Below are positions 59,453 through 64,000 of a DNA stretch of 64,000 nucleotides, in pieces. Made by a program: the position numbers and the translations under genes. The DNA comes from Bog-473 sp963701955 (lineage in GTDB: Bacteria; Actinomycetota; Acidimicrobiia; Acidimicrobiales; RAAP-2), in contig OY969694.1 in the NCBI GenBank assembly GCA_963701955.1, forward strand, positions 2,480,001 to 2,544,000, written 5' to 3'. A model generated the notes under the pieces. It made no database searches and was not told where the DNA came from. It worked only from the letters and a program-made list of their open reading frames with translations. How positions within the stretch are numbered: position 1 is the stretch's first letter; the number at the start of each line of letters is the position of its first letter.

Positions 59453-61031
59453 ATGACCACGACGCAGGCACAGCCACCGCGGGGCTTCTGGGCGGCGGCG
59501 CAGGCGGAGCCGGACCGCATCGCCGTCATCGATCCCGCCGGCCGCGAGTGGACGGCGGGCGAGATCGCCGGGGACGCCAACCGCCTCGTGCACGCGCTGC
59601 GCGCCCGGGGCCTGACGGCGGGCGACCCTGTCGCCATGCTGCTCCCGAACCGGGCGGAGACCTTCGTGCTGCTCATGGCCCTCTTCCAGGCCGGCTGGAA
59701 CTTCGTGCCGCTCAACAGCAACCTCACCGTCGCCGAGGTCGCCTACATCTCGCGCGACGCCGGCGCACGGGCGCTCGTGGCCGACGCGCGGTTCGCCGAC
59801 GTCGCGGCGACGGCGGCCGAGGAGTCCGGCGTGCCCCGGTCCGGCCGCATCGCGGTGGGCGGTGCCGATCCCGGGCGGCTTCACCCTGCTCGAAGACGTC
59901 CTCGCCGAGCCAGCCCGACCTCCCCGCCGACGGACCGGGTCGCCGGCCAGTTCATGCAGTACACGTCGGGCACGACCGGCCGCCCGAAGGCGGTCGAGCG
60001 GGCCCTGCCCTCGTTCGATCCCGAAGACGTGGGTCCAGGTCTTCAGCGGCAACCTCACTCGCTACGACATCGAGCCCGGTGGGGACGCCGTGCACCTGGT
60101 GACGTCGCCGATGTACCACATGGCCCCGTTGTCCTTCGGCTACTTCTCGGCGCACTTCGAGCACACGGTCGTCCTCATGGAGAAGTGGGACGCCGAGGAG
60201 GCGCTCCGGCTCATCGAGCGCTACCGGGTCACCGACGTGCACATGGTGCCGACGCAGCTGCACCGTCTCATGCAGCTGCCCCCGAGGTGCGCGCCCGCTA
60301 CGACGTGTCGTCGCTGCGCCAGGTGATCCACGCCGCGGCGCCGTGCCCGATCGACCTCAAGCTGCGGCTGTTCGAGTGGCTCGGCCCGGTGATCTACGAG
60401 TTCTACGGCGCCACCGAGGGCGGCGGCACGCTGGCCCGGCCCGAGGACTGGCTGGCCCACCCCGGCACGGTCGGGCGCCCCTGGCAGGGCGCCGACGTGA
60501 AGGTGCTCGACGACGAGGGCAACGAGGTCCCGCCGGGCACGGTCGGCACCGTCTACATGAAGCTCATGGGCGGCGACTTCCGCTACAAGGGCGACGCCGA
60601 GAAGACGGACGCGAACCGCCACGGCGACTTCTTCACCGTCGGCGACATGGGCGAGCTCGACGAGGACGGCTTCTTGTACCTGCGGGACCGCAAGATCGAC
60701 ATGATCATCTCGGGGGGCGTGAACATCTACCCCGCCGAGGTCGAGGCCGCGCTGCTCTCGCACCCCGCGGTGGGCGACGCCGCCGTCTTCGGGATCCCGA
60801 ACGAGGAGTGGGGCGAGGAGGTGAAGGCGGTCGTGGAGCCCGCCGCCGGGCTACGCCGCCTCGCCGGAGCTGGCCGCGGAGCTGCAGGCGCACTGCGCCG
60901 GCCTCCTGGCCAGGTACAAGTGCCCGCGCAGCGTCGACTTCACCGACGCCATGCCGCGGGACCCCAACGGGAAGCTCTACAAGCGGCGCCTGCGCGACCC
61001 GTACTGGGAAGGCAGCGAGCGTGGCATCTGA
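59453..61031 (+). CDS. Acyl-CoA synthetase (AMP-binding), multiple frame breaks
   Basis: Frame pieces in order: ATG 59453 to about 59872; GGFTLLEDVLAE; FMQYTSGTTGRPKAVERALPSF; WVQVFSGNLTRYDIEPGG; RARYDVSSLRQVIHAAAPCPIDLKLRLFEWLG with YEFYGATEGGG and TVGDMGELDEDGFLYLRDRKIDMIISGGVNIYPAEVEAALLSH; and finally DAMPRDPNGKLYKRRLRD with the catalytic lysine. Five single-base insertions (about 59872, 59912, 59935, 60029, 60853) and one deletion (about 60281) are needed. The repaired protein is 524 residues with all AMP-binding motifs, so sequence error is likelier than decay. It activates the acid that the neighbouring genes degrade. Confidence 0.8.
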
Positions 61032-61112
61032 CACGCGCAGGACGCTGGAGGGCACAGGACTTTCGGCACAGGACTATAAAGAGGCACCCGCCGTGACCGA
61101 AGCGAGGAGCAC

Positions 61113-61551
61113 ATGGCCCGAGTCCCCATCGAGCCGGGGTTCTTCCGGATCCCCGACGACCCGGCCGAGCCAGCCGCGCCTGCTCGGGAGCCGCTGCCCG
61201 TCCTGCGGCGAGGTGTTCTTCCCCCGCCGGCTGGTGTGCGCCAAGTGCCTGCACGAGGGCACGGAGGACGTCGAGCTCTCCACCAAGGGCACGATCTGGA
61301 CCTGGACCTACTGCCACGTGCCGATGTTCGGGAAGAAGGACGCCGACGTGGCCGGCTACGGCGTGGCCCAGGTCGACCTGCCCGAGGGGCCGCGGGTGCA
61401 GTCGATCCTCTCGGGCGGCCCCGACGACTTCGCCATCGGCATGGAGGTCGAGATCGACCTCGAGACCCTGCGCCAGGACAAGGACGGCAACGACGTGGTG
61501 ATCTACCGCTTCCGCCCCGCCCGTGCCGCGACCGCCGGAGGTGCCCGATGA
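61113..61551 (+). CDS. DUF35/OB-fold zinc-ribbon protein, frame broken once
   Basis: ATG 61113 (MARVPIEPGFFRIPDDPAEP) continues in another frame from about 61171 as QPRLLGSRCPSCGEVFFPRRLVCAKCLHEG. Dropping one C from GAGCCAG there gives 145 residues. The zinc ribbon has C-x-x-C twice (CPSCG, CAKC), and the OB fold follows (TIWTWTYCHVPMFGK, GYGVAQVDLPEGPRVQSILSG). DUF35 proteins pair with thiolases, for example ChsH2 with Ltp2 in steroid side-chain cleavage. The stop overlaps the thiolase start, which supports a heteromeric complex. Confidence 0.85.
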
Positions 61552-62726
61552 AGCACGGCCTCCGGTTCGACGGCGTCGCCGTCGCCGGCATCGGCATGGT
61601 GCGCTTCGGGATGTTCAAGGACATCCCCGGCGCCCACCTCGCCCGGGACGCCGGGCTGCTCGCGCTGCACGATGCGGGCATGACCCTCGACGACGTCGAC
61701 GAGGCCTTCGTCGGGTACATCCAGCCGGCCTCCATGCTCGGGCATCAAGGCGATGAAGGAGCTCGGGCTGACCGGGCTGCCGGTGACGCACATCGAGAAC
61801 GCCTCGGCCACCGGCCTGGTGGCGTTCCGCGAGGCCGCCTGGGCCGTGTCCTCCGGGCGGGCCGACGTCGCCATGGCGCTGTGCTTCGACAAGTTCACCG
61901 ACATGACCGGCGGCGGCGGCCGCGGCGCCGGCCGCGACCAGATCGACGCGCCGATCCTGCCCGCCGCCTACTTCGCGCTGTGGGCGCAGCGCCGCATGCA
62001 CGAGCGCGGCACCACGCCCGAGCACTTCGCCACCATCGCGGCCAAGAACTGGAACTACGGCGCCGCGTGCCCGTTCGCGCACCGCCGCTCGGACCACGTA
62101 CGTCACGCCCGAGGAGGTGCTGGCCGCCAGGATGGTGGCCGAGCCGCTCACGACCATGATGTGCTGCCCGCCCGACGACGGCGCCGCCTGCATCATCGTG
62201 GCCCGCGAGGACCTCGTGCGCAGCCGCCAGCCCGGCCGCCCGGTCGTGCGCGCCCTGGCGTCGGCGCTCATGTCGGAGACCTACGCGCCGGGCCACACCT
62301 TCGTCGGCCCGGTGGTCGGCCCGTCCACCATGACCCGCGACACGGCCAAGCTCGTGCTACGAGGCGGCCGGCCTCGGCCCCGAGGACGTGAGCGTGGCCT
62401 ACTGCCACGACGCCTTCGTGAACGAGGAGCTCGAGTACTACGAGCTGCTCGGCTTCTGCGCCGAGGGCGAGGCGGAGAAGCTCGTCGTCGAGGGCGAGAC
62501 GGGCCCGGGCGGGCGCATCCCGTTCAACACCGACGGCGGGTTGCTGGCCCGCGGCCACCCGGGCGGGCCGACGGGCGTGGCCATGCTGCACGAGGCGGTG
62601 CTGCAGCTGCGCGGCGAGGCCGAGGGCCGCCAGGTCGAGGACGCCACGGTGGCGTTGACGCACCTCGTGGGCGGGGGCAGCATCGCCACCGTCAATCTCT
62701 TGGGTGTGGAGAGGAGCAAGACATGA
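61548..62726 (+). CDS. Thiolase / lipid-transfer-protein family, three frame breaks
   Basis: Pieces: MKHGLRFDGVAVAGIGMVRFG... to SMLG; MKELGLTGLPVTHIENASATGLVAFREAAWAV and MALCFDKFTDMTGG; EEVLAARMVAEPLTTMMCCPPDDGAACIIVARED; and VSVAYCHDAFVNEELEYYELLGF with LLARGHPGGPTGVAMLHEAVLQLRGEAEGRQV. Three single-base insertions (about 61741, 62098, 62350) restore 391 residues. The usual nucleophile position reads ENASATG, with no cysteine, as in Ltp2-type aldolases, while the late G-H-P histidine is present. It probably acts with the DUF35 protein as an aldolase or lyase rather than a thiolase. Confidence 0.8.
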
Positions 62727-63104
62727 CGACGAGCGACGAGCGCCGGGCGGCCGGCAAGGAGATCCAGGGCCAGCTGTGGCCGGCGATCCTGAAGGGCCCG
62801 ATCGGGGCAGTTCCCCGCGGCCAAGCTGGCGCCGGACTACTTCGACCACGTGCAGCAGAGCGCGTTCGGCGACATCTGGTCGCGCCCGGGCCTCCCGGTG
62901 CGGGACCGCTCCATGATCACCGTCGCCCTCCTGACCGCGCTGGGCCAGCCCGAGGAGCTGCGCTCGCACATCGCCGGCGCGCTGAACGTCGGCATCTCGC
63001 GCGAGGAGATCGTCGAGGTCATCATGCACACCTCGATCTACGCCGGCGTGCCCGCGGCGGGCTCGGCGCTGCGGGTGGCCGCCGACGTCCTCGGCACCGA
63101 CTGA
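62723..63104 (+). CDS. Carboxymuconolactone decarboxylase family protein, frame broken once
   Basis: ATG 62723 overlaps the thiolase stop. One extra G near 62810 separates MTTSDERRAAGKEIQGQLWPAILKGPIG from DYFDHVQQSAFGDIWSRPGLPVRDRSMITVALLTALGQPEELRSHIAGALNVGISREEIVEVIMHTSIYAGVPAAGSAL. The repaired protein is 126 residues, with E-E-I-V-E-V-I-M-H in the usual position. There is no C-x-x-C, so it is a decarboxylase-like and not an AhpD peroxidase member. It closes the operon. Confidence 0.85.
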
Positions 63105-63113
63105 CGGCGCGTC

Positions 63114-64000
63114 CTAGCCGCCTCCGGGTTCCAGCGCAGGCGTTCCAGCGCGCCGCGTCTGCCTGCTCGGCGACGGCCACGAGCTCGCTCCAGTCGGCGC
63201 CGCCGAGCCCGCTCGCCACCGCACCGTCGAGCACGCCCTTGACGGCGGCCGCCACCGGCGTCGGCGCGCCGAGCGTGGTGCCCCAGTCCACGATCAGGCC
63301 GGCGTCCTTCGCCGCCAGCTCCAGCGCGAACTGCGTGGGCCGGCCCCGGCCGTCGATCGTCTCGACCTGGCGGTCGATGTAGAAGTTCGACGCCCCCGCG
63401 GTGCGCAGGATCTCGACCGCCTTCTGCACGTCGATGCCCGCCTTGGTCGCCATGGCCAGCCCCTCGAGGCTGACCCACGTCGTGGTGAAGGCGATGAGGC
63501 TGTTGAGCAGCTTCATGGTGTTGCCGAGCCCGAGCGGGCCGACGTGGAACGTGGCCCGGCCGAGCGGCTCGAGCACCGGCAGGACACGGGCGACGGGCTC
63601 GTCGTCGCCACCGACCATGAAGACGAGCATCCGCTTCTCGGCGCCGATCGACGCCGCCGGTCAGGGGCGCCTCGACGAGGTGGTGGCCCGAGCCCGCCAG
63701 ACTCTCTCCCAGCTCGCGCACGACGGCGGGGCTGTTCGTCGACAGGTCGACGAGGACGGCACCGGACGGCGCCGCGGCCGCCCAGGCGTCGGCCACGGCC
63801 GCCACGACGTCGGGCGTCGGCAGCGACAGCAGGGTGACGTCGGCCGCTCGGGCCACCGACGCCACGTCCGGCGCGGCCGTCGCCCCCTCGACCGCCGCCA
63901 TGGCCTCGGCGTCGACGTCGTGCACCACGACCTCGTTGCCGTCGGCCACGAGATTCGCTGCGATGCACCCGCCGATGTTCCCCAACCCGATCACACCCGT
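63114..64000 (-). CDS. 3-hydroxyisobutyrate dehydrogenase-like NAD(P)-dependent oxidoreductase, partial, two frame breaks
   Basis: The 5' end lies beyond the window. From the window edge it reads VIGLGNIGGCIAANLVADGNEVVVHD (Rossmann G-x-G-x-x-G), then STNSPAVVRELGESLAGSGHHLVEAPLTGG, and in another frame RMLVFMVGGDDEPVARVLPVLEPLGRATFHVGPLGLGNTMKLLNSL with the catalytic lysine in N-T-M-K-L-L-N. Single-base insertions near 63651 and 63135 are needed; the stop would then be TAG at 63114-63116. It is convergent with the decarboxylase-like gene, 9 bases away. It probably oxidises a 3-hydroxy acid or reduces a semialdehyde of the same pathway. Confidence 0.8.

Overview
The window is very GC-rich with dense, frequently overlapping genes (many ATGA/GTGA overlaps), many GTG starts, and mycobacterium- and streptomycete-like gene families: a SenX3/RegX3-type two-component pair, DrrAB-type exporters, polyphosphate-dependent kinases, fused acyl-CoA dehydrogenases and an SCO6880-type conjugation-like cluster. 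This points to an actinomycetote. The mix of lipid-catabolic genes would fit a deep branch such as Acidimicrobiia, but that placement is inference.

Layout. 0-8.4 kb: 3' end of a heme O synthase gene (ctaB), a TlpA-like thioredoxin, an ABC-2 exporter, serS, a metallo-beta-lactamase-fold hydrolase, a small convergent two-gene unit bracketed by two covarying inverted repeats, and a RegX3/SenX3-like pair whose kinase carries a ~190-residue insertion inside its ATPase domain. 8.5-15.9 kb: a minimal type IV secretion-like set (two-helix VirB2/TrbC-like protein, VirB6/TrbL-like channel, SCO6880-like protein, VirB4 ATPase, VirD4 coupling ATPase) with a NUDIX gene and a YoaK-like gene in the middle and no visible relaxase. 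15.8-33.6 kb: CoA, lipid and small-molecule metabolism (CaiB-type CoA transferase, enoyl-CoA hydratase, KimA-like potassium permease, double acyl-CoA dehydrogenase, thioesterase II, alpha/beta hydrolases, acyl-CoA ligase), sulfate activation (CysD, CysNC) and a PIG-L deacetylase. 33.7-46.2 kb: a P-type ATPase translationally coupled to PPK2, a sulfotransferase-like gene, a PadR regulator with an ABC exporter preceded by chained micro-ORFs, a DUF4268 nuclease-like gene, a TetR regulator with an ABC exporter, and polyphosphate glucokinase.

46.3-58.1 kb is a probable genomic island. It starts at a tRNA-Arg(ACG) gene with an adjacent tyrosine integrase and ends at a degenerate copy of the tRNA anticodon-loop segment. 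Cargo: an HNH endonuclease, a Fic protein, a VapBC-type toxin-antitoxin pair, an XRE regulator, a small conserved protein, and a SNF2 helicase/SWIM-finger pair. An ISL3-type element with a perfect 8-bp target duplication has inserted four codons before the original stop of the SWIM gene.

58.3-64 kb: a catabolic operon (acyl-CoA dehydrogenase, acyl-CoA ligase, DUF35 OB-fold protein, thiolase, carboxymuconolactone-decarboxylase family protein) with a convergent 3-hydroxyisobutyrate-dehydrogenase-like gene. From about 59.87 kb the reading frames are broken by about a dozen single-base indels, nearly all insertions, while all catalytic motifs remain. This looks more like local sequence error than gene decay. 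Scattered single-base frame breaks elsewhere (VirB4, KimA-like, acyl-CoA ligase, HNH, SNF2) are given with positions.
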